Positions 1-7,651 of a stretch of DNA of 33,668 bases are shown here, piece by piece; the first letter of the stretch is position 1, and every line of letters begins with the position of its first letter. The notes beneath the pieces are model-generated. The model saw nothing but the letters and a program-made list of their open reading frames with translations. It ran no database searches and had not been told where the DNA came from. The stretch spans positions 1-33,668 of the forward strand of contig CAIYHO010000151.1 in NCBI GenBank assembly GCA_903925955.1, read 5' to 3'. The translations under genes were made by a program, and so were the position numbers. The stretch comes from an uncultured Chloroflexota bacterium (GTDB lineage Bacteria > Chloroflexota > Limnocylindria > Limnocylindrales > CSP1-4).

Positions 1-1034
1 ACCTCCGTCAGCGTGGCGCGGACTGCCGCCATCGACAACGCGTTGCCCGCAAGCGTGCCACCGACGCCGCCCGCATCGGAATCCTCATAGCTGACGGCGT
101 CGCTCATCTGCGCAGCCACCTCTTCGGTGAACCCGTACGCGGCTGCCGGGATGCCGCCGCCGATCGTCTTGCCGATGGTCACGAAGTCCGGGTGGAGGTT
201 GTGGGCGCCGGTGTAGCCGCCGGGGCCGGCACAGATCGTGTGCGTCTCGTCGTTGATCAGCAGCGTGCCGTACTTGCGGGTGAGCTCGCGGACGGCCTCG
301 TGATAGCCGGGCTCCGGCAGGACGATGCCGACGTTGGTGAGCGCAGGCTCAAAGAGGCATGCGGCTACGTCGCCGTGCGCCAATTCGCGCTCCAGTGCCT
401 CGAGATCGTTGATCTCCACAACGCGGGTGGTCTGGGCGAGATCCACGGGCCTGCCGATGTTGCCGCGCCTGGCCACAACGGACCCGTCAGGGCCGATGAC
501 GGCAAACGTCTCGTCCACAGACCCGTGGTAGCAGCGGTTGTGGATCAGGATCTTGGACCGGCCGGTGATCTGGCGGGCAAGGCGGATGACAAATCGGTTG
601 GCATCGGTGGCCGTGAGGGTGAACTGCCAATACCGAACGCCAAACCGGCGACGGAGCTCATCGGCGGCGATGATTGCGTCCTCGGTGGGCAGCATGTGTG
701 TGATGCCCCGCTGGACCTGGCGAGCCACTGCCGCAGCCGTGGGGGCCGGTCCGTGCCCGGCCATGGCGCCCGTGTCCCCCAGACACAGGTCCACGTAGTC
801 GTGGCCGTCCACGTCGGTGAAGTGCGCGCCGGACGCGGACTCCACAAACAGCGGATAGGCGCCGGCCCACTTGATCATCCAGTTCATCGGGACGCCGTCA
901 AGCAGGGAGCCCTGGGCCTGTTCCCACAGCGCCTTGGAGCGCGGGTTCGCCTGCTCAAATCGGGCGAGCTCGGTGGCCATGAGGCGGCCAAGGCGCGCGC
1001 GGTCGAGGGTGGGGGGCTGGCTGGGGGCCGGCAT
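1..1034 (-). CDS. Class III (PLP) aminotransferase, glutamate-1-semialdehyde aminomutase-like; 3' end outside window
   Basis: The minus-strand frame stays open from an ATG at 1034 to the left edge, giving 344 codons of a protein that normally has about 430-450. The sequence shows a fold-type I PLP enzyme: the cofactor Asp region INDETHTICAGPGG, then TIGKTIGGGIPAA with the Schiff-base lysine at residue 289, and VGGTLAGNALSMAA near the window edge. Where the family usually has NSGTEAN this protein has TATDANRF, so it belongs to a divergent subgroup and the amino donor and acceptor cannot be named. The start is set by AAGGAG 8 nt upstream. The gene lies downstream of three palindromic operator-like sites and is transcribed away from the collagen-like gene. 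Family call firm, substrate unknown. Confidence 0.9.
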   Translation of the reverse strand, partial: MPAPSQPPTLDRARLGRLMATELARFEQANPRSKALWEQAQGSLLDGVPMNWMIKWAGAYPLFVESASGAHFTDVDGHDYVDLCLGDTGAMAGHGPAPTAAAVARQVQRGITHMLPTEDAIIAADELRRRFGVRYWQFTLTATDANRFVIRLARQITGRSKILIHNRCYHGSVDETFAVIGPDGSVVARRGNIGRPVDLAQTTRVVEINDLEALERELAHGDVAACLFEPALTNVGIVLPEPGYHEAVRELTRKYGTLLINDETHTICAGPGGYTGAHNLHPDFVTIGKTIGGGIPAAAYGFTEEVAAQMSDAVSYEDSDAGGVGGTLAGNALSMAAVRATLTE

Positions 1035-1212
1035 GTGGGTCTCCTTCCCGGCGCGCGGGCCGGAGGGGGATCGGGTGTTCGCGACAGTGTGCCTTGTGGG
1101 GGCTGGCCTCGGCACGGCTGTCGCGCGGGCCGTGACGGCGGGAGTTGGGGGGCAGGCGCATGGGGCCATTTGGCCGTCGGCGGCCCTGACGCGCCGATGC
1201 CCCTGCCGGAAT

Positions 1213-1227
1213 ATCACCGCTCGTGAC
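1213..1227. promoter_or_regulatory. Operator-like palindrome, copy 1
   Basis: ATCACCGCTCGTGAC: arms ATCAC and GTGAC around CGCTC, one mismatch from perfect. It sits about 11 nt downstream of a TATAGC hexamer on the minus strand, so a bound repressor would overlap transcription initiation of the aminotransferase gene. The 21 nt ending here are repeated almost exactly at 1299-1319. Confidence 0.55.
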
Positions 1228-1304
1228 ATTCGCCAGCGCTATAGGCGGTTGTGCTACCCGCGGGCGTTGCGGCGTGGCGTGTGGTCGCCCTAACCAACCG
1301 GAAT

Positions 1305-1319
1305 ATCACCGCTCGTGAT
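1305..1319. promoter_or_regulatory. Operator-like palindrome, copy 2
   Basis: ATCACCGCTCGTGAT is a perfect inverted repeat (ATCAC, 5-nt spacer, GTGAT). It shares the flanking CCGGAAT with copy 1, 92 nt away centre to centre. Confidence 0.55.
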
Positions 1320-1407
1320 GCGGCGGCCATCGCAGGGCGAGTTTGGGCCGGTGGGGCCGCCAGCGGAGACGCGGTGCCGCGGCGCGGGCGCGACCTTGCT
1401 GCCAATT

Positions 1408-1422
1408 ATCACGAGCGGTGAT
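1408..1422. promoter_or_regulatory. Operator-like palindrome, copy 3 (inverted)
   Basis: ATCACGAGCGGTGAT is the exact reverse complement of copy 2, spacer included, and lies 103 nt from it centre to centre. Conservation of the 5-nt spacer as well as the arms argues for a real protein site rather than chance. Confidence 0.55.
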
Positions 1423-1560
1423 GAGGCGACCGCGGCTGCGGCCCGGCCGGAGCCCGGGGGCGGCAGCGGCGGCGCGACCGCGGCTAGGCCCGGCGGCGCG
1501 AGGACGACGCGCCGCTACGCCACGTCATGGGACTTGACCCGCCCCCCCCCGAACGCAGCG

Positions 1561-1589
1561 TTGACAGTGCCCGGTCACTGGGGGAACCT
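1561..1589 (+). promoter_or_regulatory. Possible promoter of the collagen-like gene
   Basis: A perfect TTGACA (1561-1566) is followed, 17 nt later, by the weak hexamer GAACCT (1584-1589). It lies about 50 nt before the ATG at 1638. The -10 is poor, so the call rests mostly on the -35 and on position. Confidence 0.25.
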
Positions 1590-1637
1590 CATGCCATGCG
1601 GGGCACCCTGAGACCCGCAAGCCGGAGGCTCGCCGCC

Positions 1638-2735
1638 ATGGAGGTCCTGCTCGTCGTTGTCGGCATCGTCATTGGACTTCTTGCCGCGCCTGTGTTCGGC
1701 CGAGCGCGAAGGACCTGGCCACCGGCGTGGCCCCTCCAGCATCGCGACCTGCGTTGGCGCCTCCTTGGGATTGGCATGGCGGCGGTCGTCATGCTTGGTG
1801 CCGCTGGTGTTGTGCTTGGGGTGGTGGCGCCTCCTGGTCGGCTAACCGGCTGCATGGCGACCTACACGCATGGGCGCTTCTATCGGGGCGACGTCTACTA
1901 CCTGGCTCGTGGCACAGCCCCGTCGGCCCGCTGCTACAGCCGCGACTACCAGATCACCCTGTACAACGGCGGGGTCGGCGCTCCTGGGCCCAGCGGGGCT
2001 CCGGGCGCGCCGGGGCCATCCGGCCAGCCGGGCGTGGAAGGCCAGACAGGCCCTATTGGCGGACCCGGGCCGACGGGGGCACCGGGCCAGCCCGGCCCGT
2101 CGGGTCAGCCAGGGCTGGATGGCAAGACTGGTCAAGCGGGCGAACCCGGACCAACCGGTGAGCCGGGGCCGTCAGGCCAGGCGGGCGAACCCGGACCAAC
2201 CGGTCAGCCAGGTTCAACCGGTGCGCCGGGTCCAACCGGTCAGCCTGGACAGGACGGAGCGCCGGGCGAACTACGCTGCGGGTCGTACCCGCACTACGGT
2301 GTTGACTGGCACGGGTGCAACCTGTACGGCTCCACCCTCGACAACATGTCGCTCACAATGGCGAACCTCTCAGGAGCCACGCTGACAGGCAGCGCGTTCC
2401 GGGGGGCCATCATGACGGGGATCAACCTCTCCGGCGCCTATCTGGCCGGTAGCCTGTTTGGTGAGGCATCACTGACGCTGGCGAACATCTCCGGTGCCCA
2501 CCTCGCCAACGCCAACTTCCGGTACACGCATCTGGCGGGCAGCAACTTCACCGGCGCGGACCTCGCGAACGCCAACTTCGTGTACGCGGAGTTGGCCGGT
2601 ACCGTGTTCGACGGGGCGGATCTCACCGCGGCCAACTTCGCCGGCGCTACCGGCGTTCCTGCCTCGGCAGTCGGGGCAGTCTTCTCCTCGACGATTTGCC
2701 CAGACGAAACCATTCGCAACACGAGTTGCTGGTAG
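1638..2735 (+). CDS. Membrane-anchored collagen-like protein with C-terminal pentapeptide repeats
   Basis: 365 residues. The start at 1638 is chosen over an upstream ATG at 1527 because GGAGG lies 8 nt before it and the protein then begins directly with a hydrophobic helix (about residues 2-20). A second helix (about 43-64) follows a short basic segment. After a Cys-containing linker come 32 uninterrupted Gly-X-Y triplets (residues 114-209), rich in GPT, GPS, GQP and GEP, which should form a collagen-type triple helix. Residues about 225-345 are pentapeptide repeats of the A(N/D)LSGA type, which fold as a right-handed beta helix. The tail has two Cys that may pair. The domain order suggests an extracellular stalk carrying a beta-helix head. 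Function unknown; the fusion is unusual. Confidence 0.9.
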   Translation: MEVLLVVVGIVIGLLAAPVFGRARRTWPPAWPLQHRDLRWRLLGIGMAAVVMLGAAGVVLGVVAPPGRLTGCMATYTHGRFYRGDVYYLARGTAPSARCYSRDYQITLYNGGVGAPGPSGAPGAPGPSGQPGVEGQTGPIGGPGPTGAPGQPGPSGQPGLDGKTGQAGEPGPTGEPGPSGQAGEPGPTGQPGSTGAPGPTGQPGQDGAPGELRCGSYPHYGVDWHGCNLYGSTLDNMSLTMANLSGATLTGSAFRGAIMTGINLSGAYLAGSLFGEASLTLANISGAHLANANFRYTHLAGSNFTGADLANANFVYAELAGTVFDGADLTAANFAGATGVPASAVGAVFSSTICPDETIRNTSCW

Positions 2736-2807
2736 GGTCCGAGACCGCTCGATCGCCGCTGGGCGCGTGGCGCGACCGCGGTTAGACGCGGCGAGGCGCG
2801 GCAATTT

Positions 2808-2838
2808 GGCCGGTCGGCCTCAAACAAGGGCCGGCCGA
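2808..2838. terminator. GC-rich hairpin between convergent genes
   Basis: TCGGCC (2814-2819) can pair with GGCCGA (2833-2838), and GGCCGG (2808-2813) with CCGGCC (2831-2836), as alternative stems. It lies 70 nt after the collagen-like stop and before the stop of the convergent zinc-ribbon gene. There is no T tract, so intrinsic termination is uncertain. Confidence 0.25.
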
Positions 2839-2898
2839 TGTGATGGGACGCTGGGTGCGCCGCCGAGCGATAACGCGTCAGGCGGCGCGGGGCGTCAG

Positions 2899-3087
2899 TT
2901 ACGCGAGACGGCGGACGTAGCCGCAGATCTCGCAGTGGGCAACCTGGCCAATCTCGTCAAGGACGAGGAAGCTGGTGCAGCCGTTGGTGGAGCAGTACAG
3001 GCGGGTGGCCTGGGCCGAGCGGCGGCGCATGCGTCGCATGGACGAAGCGCGGTACGCCACGGCACTCGTGGTGGCGCGGGACAACAT
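2899..3087 (-). CDS. Small zinc-ribbon protein
   Basis: 62 residues from the ATG at 3087. The C-terminal half, from LYCSTNGCTSFLVL to HCEICGYVRRL, has a Cys-x4-Cys and a Cys-x2-Cys pair about 17 residues apart, the pattern of a zinc ribbon. The N-terminal part is basic (RRMRRRS). The frame stays open upstream to 3237, but that extension looks non-coding. An AAAGGA lies 13 nt before the chosen ATG, rather far. Zinc-binding call from the Cys pattern only; role unknown, possibly nucleic-acid binding. Confidence 0.5.
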   Translation of the reverse strand: MLSRATTSAVAYRASSMRRMRRRSAQATRLYCSTNGCTSFLVLDEIGQVAHCEICGYVRRLA

Positions 3088-3294
3088 GAAGTTGAAGAGT
3101 TCCTTTCCAGGATCCGTCGTGTTGGGACGGGTTTCCCTGCTGCTCCAACGGCCGTGACATGCGGGGCCGGAGCGGCGATCTATTGAGTCACCTGCGCTGC
3201 GATGGTGTCGCGTGATGGGCGACGAAACACGGCGCAAATCTGTGGAGTGACCTGAGGATCATCAGGCCCAGCGCGGATCCTGTCAAATGCCCGG

Positions 3295-3594
3295 TCAAAT
3301 GCCGCGCTTGACGAGCATCCCAATGCCGACGAGGACGGGCGACGCCACGATGATCACCACCGCGATTGGCAGCACCACGCGGGCCACGCTGTCACCCGCG
3401 ACGAGGAAGACCAGGAAGACGCAGAACATGAGGATGCCGCCGCCCACGAAGAAGACGAGCGCCGATGTGGCCGCCCATGTCGCAAGCGCGCTGATCGCGC
3501 CGCCCTTGTTCTTGGACCCGGCGTTGGCAACGAGATAGATGACCGCGATCACGAGCATCACGACCACGGCGAGGATGATGATGTCGACGGGCAC
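3295..3594 (-). CDS. Small membrane protein with three hydrophobic segments
   Basis: 99 residues from a GTG at 3594 with GAGG 8 nt upstream. Hydrophobic segments at about residues 3-24, 34-65 (long, perhaps a hairpin) and 72-93 are separated by short polar turns (NAGSKNKGG and AGDS), ending in KRGI. No catalytic or binding motif and no family recognised. It is monocistronic or loosely linked to the zinc-ribbon gene, about 200 nt downstream. Confidence 0.7.
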   Translation of the reverse strand: MPVDIIILAVVVMLVIAVIYLVANAGSKNKGGAISALATWAATSALVFFVGGGILMFCVFLVFLVAGDSVARVVLPIAVVIIVASPVLVGIGMLVKRGI

Positions 3595-3652
3595 TGGGCC
3601 GCCTCACTGCATGTATGCCTGGGTTGAAGCCAGCCAAGATCGTCGGTCCTCA

Positions 3653-3695
3653 GGCCCGGTTCCGGACAGGGCGACCGGCCCGGTTCCGGACAGGG
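3653..3695. repeat. Two 19-nt direct repeats, 24-nt period
   Basis: GGCCCGGTTCCGGACAGGG occurs at 3653-3671 and again at 3677-3695. Related CGGGTTCCGGGC and CCGGGCCGGGACC strings follow to about 3770. It sits between the small membrane protein start and the stop of the 150-residue gene. Function unknown. Confidence 0.6.
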
Positions 3696-3782
3696 ACAAC
3701 GGCCTGTCGAGGACCCGGATTGGCGGGTTCCGGGCTGGGACCTTCTTCCGGGCCGGGACCTTTGCCTGAGGTCGCTGCAAGG

Positions 3783-4235
3783 TCAGCCGCGAACCAGTGC
3801 CCCAAACCCTTGGCGCAGCGCGTCGCGCACGACGGCGACAGGCGGGTATGGCGGGTACGCGGTCAACTGCAGGCTGATGCCGGGTCCCGCGAAGCTGACA
3901 GCGAGGTAGTGGTCGTCGGGACCCTCGTCGTTGGAGACCGTCCGCTCCTGCACCTCAACAAGCTGCAGCTGCTGCCAGACCAGCATCGAGTTGCCGGGTG
4001 TCTCGGCCAGCGCCGCGTCCGGCGGCATCGCCACGTAGCGGTCCACCAACTCCGGTGGCTTGGGTCCGCGGCTGAACAGGCCGCCACCGCCGTACTGCGC
4101 CTTGTGCGCCTCCTCGAGCGCCTTCGTCCGCTGTGCAAGGACCACCCGGTACTGCGTGATCACCAGCGTGGCCTTTGGAGGTCGAAACCCGCCGCCCACC
4201 TGGACGGCCAGACAGCCCAGCACGCGTTCGTCCAT
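3783..4235 (-). CDS. Conserved-looking protein of unknown function (150 residues)
   Basis: The ATG at 4235 has a strong AAGGAGG upstream and follows the FGGY kinase stop by 20 nt, so this is the third gene of the oxidase-kinase operon. The protein is soluble. It alternates short beta-type stretches (GGGFRPPKATLVITQYRVVL, HYLAVSFAGPGISLQLTAY) with a polar middle helix (residues about 35-47), and the overall look is PH-like, but I cannot name a family. No metal or nucleotide motif is visible. The operon position suggests an accessory role with the kinase and oxidase; that is inference only. Confidence 0.8.
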   Translation of the reverse strand: MDERVLGCLAVQVGGGFRPPKATLVITQYRVVLAQRTKALEEAHKAQYGGGGLFSRGPKPPELVDRYVAMPPDAALAETPGNSMLVWQQLQLVEVQERTVSNDEGPDDHYLAVSFAGPGISLQLTAYPPYPPVAVVRDALRQGFGALVRG

Positions 4236-4255
4236 GACCTCAGCCTCCTTGGGTC

Positions 4256-5827
4256 CTAGACAGTTGGGGGATACCCGGTGATGCGCCGGATCTCGCCGTA
4301 CAGCGGCTCCAGCTTCTCGTACATGCGCAGGTACACGTTGCGGTACAGGTCGTCGTAGATGGCGTGCGCCGCCGGATCTGGCTCCCGGACGGTGGCCACG
4401 CGCGTCATCGCGGCCACGGCGGACGAAAACGACGGGTGGATGCCCAGGCCCACGGTGGCATCGATCGCCGCGCCCAGCCCAGACGTCTCAAACGTGTGGG
4501 GCAGACCCACCGGCAGCCCAAACACATCGGCCAGCAGCTGCACGGCCGATGCGCTCTGCGATCCGCCGCCCGAGACGCGCAGCTCTGTCACCGGGACCTT
4601 TGTGCGCCGGACGGTGCGGTCGGCGCCCTCACGCAATGCGTAGGCCAGGCCCTCAAGGATGGCGCGGTACAGGTGGGCGCGCGTGTGCACGTCGCCCCAG
4701 CCGATGACGGCGCCCTTTGCCTCTGGACCAGGGATGCGGATGCCCGGCGACCAGAAGGGCTGCAGGATCAGCCCCATCGATCCCGCCGGCACGGACGCCA
4801 CCAGCTCCTCAAACAGCGTCTCGGGCTCTACGCCCAGCCCCAGCGCGCGCGCAACTTCAAGCGATCCAAACTCGCGCTTGAACCACTCGATCATCCAGAA
4901 GCCGCGGTAGATGTTGACTTCCAGGCTGTACGCGTTGGGGACGGCGGCGGGGTAGGGGGGCACCATCGGGATGACCTCGTGGTACCGCGTGTGCGTCGTG
5001 TTGAACGCCGTGGTGGTGCCCATGGAGATGGACCCGATGTTGGGCATCAGTGCGCCGGAGCCCAGCACCTCGCAGGCCTTGTCGCCCGCGGCGGAGACCA
5101 GCGGCAGGCCTTCCGGGATCCCGGTGGCGTTGGCCGCTGCCGGGGTGATGGGGCCGATGACGGTGCCCGGCGGGATGAGTTCAGGCAGCCACGCCCGGTC
5201 CACGGGTGCCGCAAGCCAGCGCCAGTCGCCATCGGCCGCCCAGCCAAAGCGCTTGGGGTCAAACGGGACGTAGCCAACCTGCGCCGCGGTGGAATCGGCA
5301 AAGCGGCCTGTGAGCCGGTGGATCAAGAACCCCGACAGGTACAGGTAGTGGCGGACCTGCGCCCAGAGCTCGGGCTCTTCGCGGGCGAGGACATTGGCCT
5401 CGGCGTCCGCCTGAAACGTTGCAACTGTCTCGGTGACGCCAGCAAGCCGGAAGAGCAGGCCCCACTTGCCGCCAATCCGCGGCAGACCCTCCGCCCGGCA
5501 CCGGTCCAGCCAGACCATCGCCCGCCGCAGGGGCACGCCCGCGTCGTCCGTGACCACCACGGTGGAGCGCTGGGTGGTGAGCGCCACGCCCGCGAGCGCC
5601 TCGCGCCGCACGCCGGGCATCGCCCAGAGCGCCGCACACGCTTCACCAATGGAGCGCCAGTACAGCTCCGGATCCTGTTCCGCGCAGCCCGGCTTGTCGG
5701 AGATGTATGCCTCGATGGGAACACGGGCTCGGGCGATCAGCGTGCCGGCGGGGTCAAACACCATGGCCCGGACGCTCTGCGTCCCGACGTCGATTGCGAG
5801 GACCTGATCGGCTCCGGGCTCGGGCAT
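4256..5827 (-). CDS. FGGY-family carbohydrate (sugar/polyol) kinase
   Basis: 523 residues, full length for the FGGY family, which phosphorylates sugars or polyols with ATP in the cytoplasm. The N-terminal phosphate-binding strand turn is AIDVGTQSVRAMVFD (residues 11-25). The proposed catalytic base is D249 in SAAGDKACEVLG, and the adenosine motif SGGGSQSASAVQLLADVFG is at 419-437. The substrate loop EVNIYRGFWMIEWFKREFG (303-321) does not match glycerol, xylulose or gluconate kinases well enough to name a substrate. It lies 11 nt after the FAD oxidase stop and 20 nt before the next gene, so the three are co-transcribed. A kinase beside an alkyl-DHAP-synthase-like oxidase would suit a glycerol- or triose-like substrate, but that is inference. 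Confidence 0.92.
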   Translation of the reverse strand: MPEPGADQVLAIDVGTQSVRAMVFDPAGTLIARARVPIEAYISDKPGCAEQDPELYWRSIGEACAALWAMPGVRREALAGVALTTQRSTVVVTDDAGVPLRRAMVWLDRCRAEGLPRIGGKWGLLFRLAGVTETVATFQADAEANVLAREEPELWAQVRHYLYLSGFLIHRLTGRFADSTAAQVGYVPFDPKRFGWAADGDWRWLAAPVDRAWLPELIPPGTVIGPITPAAANATGIPEGLPLVSAAGDKACEVLGSGALMPNIGSISMGTTTAFNTTHTRYHEVIPMVPPYPAAVPNAYSLEVNIYRGFWMIEWFKREFGSLEVARALGLGVEPETLFEELVASVPAGSMGLILQPFWSPGIRIPGPEAKGAVIGWGDVHTRAHLYRAILEGLAYALREGADRTVRRTKVPVTELRVSGGGSQSASAVQLLADVFGLPVGLPHTFETSGLGAAIDATVGLGIHPSFSSAVAAMTRVATVREPDPAAHAIYDDLYRNVYLRMYEKLEPLYGEIRRITGYPPTV

Positions 5828-5838
5828 CGGGTGGCTCC

Positions 5839-7440
5839 TCAGCGGTCGGCGAGCAGGACGCCTGGATTCATGATCCCCTCGGGGTCAAACGCGTTGATCA
5901 ATGAGCGCAACGCGTGCATGCCCAACGGGCCCTTCTCGGCCGGCAGGTACTCAGCCAGGTCCGCCCCGATGCCGTGGTGGTGCGAGATCGTCGCGCGCTC
6001 GGCGGCAATCACCTCGGTGGCGGCGCGCTTGATCGCCCGCCAGCGGGCCAGCGTCTCGTCGGGATCGGCGGCAAGGCGGAACATGAACGTGGTGTACAGG
6101 CTGGTGCCCGACGGGTACAGGTGCGACATGTGCGTGAAGGCCCACACGCGCTCGCCCCACGGCAGCAGGGCACTCGCTAGCGCTGTCTCGAGGCGGGCAA
6201 GCAGTCTGGGTGCCGCGGACCACGTGGTGGCCGTCTCAAGGGTGTCAGACGCATAGCCCGCCTCCCAGAGCGCGCTCCGCAGATATGGCGCCTGGAAGCG
6301 CGAGTGAGACCAGGCTTTTGCGACACCGGGGATCTTGATGCCGCCCCACTGCTTGAAGACCGACGCGGCCTCGGCACGGACGGCCTTGGCGGGCTTCCAG
6401 CGGCCCTGGACACCCGCAAGAACCAGACAGTAGTCAGTGGGACGACGCCGCAGGCCAAGGTAGGCGGTGAGGAGGCGGCGGTCGCCGGGCTTGTCGGAGA
6501 AGCCCATGAGGGTTCGTGTTTCGGCCGGCGTGGAGAGCCGGAGCATGGAGAGGCCCACGCCGCCCTGCACAAGGTCGCGGGCGGCCTCAAGCGCGTGATC
6601 CCAGTCTTTGACGGCGTACGCGTCCACAACGTCCATCTCCGGATGGGGCGCGGCCCGCAGGATGACGTCCGTGAGGAACCCGAGGCGGCCCTCCGAGCCC
6701 AGCACCATCTGGCGCAGATCGGGGCCTGCGGCCGATGCCGGGAAAGGCGGCATGTCGAGTGTTCCAGCTGGCGCCTCAAGCGTGCCACCAGCGAAGATGT
6801 CCTCGATGCGGCCGTTGCCGAGGCTGCGCAGACCAGCACCCCGTGCCGCCACCCAGCCGCCGACGGTGGCAAACTCGAAGGATTGGGGCTCATGGCCTAC
6901 GGCCAGCCCGCGGCCGACGAGCGCCGTTGCAAGCGCCGGACCTGTGGTGCCTGCGGCAACCGTGACAAGACCGCTCTTCTCATCCACGTCTCGGATGCCG
7001 GCAAACCGGCTCATGTCCACGGTGATCAGCGGGACGGCGCTGTCGTAGGCGGAGACGCCGCCGGTGACGCTGGTGCCGCCGCCATACGGGATGAGGCGCA
7101 TCCCGTTGTCCATGGCGTGGGTAAGAAGACGCCGGACGTCGTTGGAGCTCTCGGGTCTGGCCACGCCGTCTGGGACCGCCCCGAGGCGCCCATAGCGAAG
7201 GGCCGCAAGGTCTGGCAGGGACTGGCCGCGGGCTCGCCTGACGCGGAGCTCCGCGTCTGTGGACAACCGCAGACCCGGTGAGTCCGCAATCCGCGATGGG
7301 CGGACCTTGACCACCACCTCGCTGAGCGTTGCCTGGCGTGGCGGGGTCCCGGGGCCGATCCGATCTGCGACAAACGCGCGCCGGCCCTTGCCGAGGGGCG
7401 TGGAGATGCTGTCGTCGCCCCAACCATTCCAGTTCCGCAT
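5839..7440 (-). CDS. FAD-binding oxidase of the alkyldihydroxyacetonephosphate synthase (AGPS) type
   Basis: 533 residues from the ATG at 7440. The family (vanillyl-alcohol-oxidase FAD fold) includes AGPS, which swaps the acyl chain of acyl-DHAP for an alkyl chain in ether-lipid synthesis, and related oxidases. AGPS hallmarks are visible: NWNGWGDDS right at the N terminus, the FAD loop PYGGGTSVTGG (about 118-128), EFATVGGWVAARGAG (about 189-203), VLGSEGRLG, and a late HHHGIG before NPGVLL. An upstream GTG at 7476 is possible, but ATG 7440 places NWNGWG at the terminus as in AGPS and has a -10-like CACGAT 6 nt before it, fitting a leaderless transcript. It is the first gene of the oxidase-FGGY kinase-unknown operon. 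Family sure; the exact substrate is not. Confidence 0.9.
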   Translation of the reverse strand: MRNWNGWGDDSISTPLGKGRRAFVADRIGPGTPPRQATLSEVVVKVRPSRIADSPGLRLSTDAELRVRRARGQSLPDLAALRYGRLGAVPDGVARPESSNDVRRLLTHAMDNGMRLIPYGGGTSVTGGVSAYDSAVPLITVDMSRFAGIRDVDEKSGLVTVAAGTTGPALATALVGRGLAVGHEPQSFEFATVGGWVAARGAGLRSLGNGRIEDIFAGGTLEAPAGTLDMPPFPASAAGPDLRQMVLGSEGRLGFLTDVILRAAPHPEMDVVDAYAVKDWDHALEAARDLVQGGVGLSMLRLSTPAETRTLMGFSDKPGDRRLLTAYLGLRRRPTDYCLVLAGVQGRWKPAKAVRAEAASVFKQWGGIKIPGVAKAWSHSRFQAPYLRSALWEAGYASDTLETATTWSAAPRLLARLETALASALLPWGERVWAFTHMSHLYPSGTSLYTTFMFRLAADPDETLARWRAIKRAATEVIAAERATISHHHGIGADLAEYLPAEKGPLGMHALRSLINAFDPEGIMNPGVLLADR

Positions 7441-7503
7441 GCCCCCATCGTGCCCGAAGCTGGGGCGTGCCGCCACAGGCCTCCGTACGCAGTTCCTACG
7501 GGT

Positions 7504-7633
7504 TGACCCACCTGTGGGTCAACGAGGTCGTCGTCATGCTCAGGCGGCGCCCCGGATTGCACGTTCGCCGTCCGGGCCACGCTCGTACGACGCAAGCCTG
7601 AGTCTGGGGTGGGTCTGAGTCTGGGGTGGGTGA
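7504..7633. repeat. Dispersed 113-nt element, copy A (right end duplicated)
   Basis: The left end, TGACCCACCTGTGGGTCA (7504-7521), is an 18-nt near-perfect palindrome, part of a longer perfect stem from 7502 to 7523. The right end, TGAGTCTGGGGTGGGTC, occurs twice in tandem (7599-7615 and 7616-7632, last base changed). From the left end to 7616 the length is 113 nt, the same as copies B and D. The interior is the most diverged of the four but keeps ACGCT at nearly the same place. It lies between the SCO1664 gene stop and the FAD oxidase start. Confidence 0.65.
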
Positions 7634-7651
7634 GACCTGGACCGCAAGGCG

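Larger units (their letters stand above)
1035..1637. other. Divergent intergenic region with three palindromic sites
   Basis: About 600 nt separate the aminotransferase start from the collagen-like gene start. It holds three copies of an ATCAC-N5-GTGAT palindrome (centres 1220, 1312, 1415) and, on the minus strand, a TATAGC hexamer (1243-1238) that could be a -10 for the aminotransferase, with the first palindrome just downstream of it. I see no convincing coding frame; the frames through it are antisense or have no usable start. Confidence 0.6.

Noticed and set aside
192-1226. Long plus-strand open frame opposite the aminotransferase
   Set aside because: Its translation is low-complexity and matches no family, while the minus strand encodes a clear PLP enzyme with all motifs.
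4364-6256. 630-codon plus-strand frame
   Set aside because: It is the antisense of the FGGY kinase and FAD oxidase; high GC keeps antisense frames open. No ribosome site or domain.
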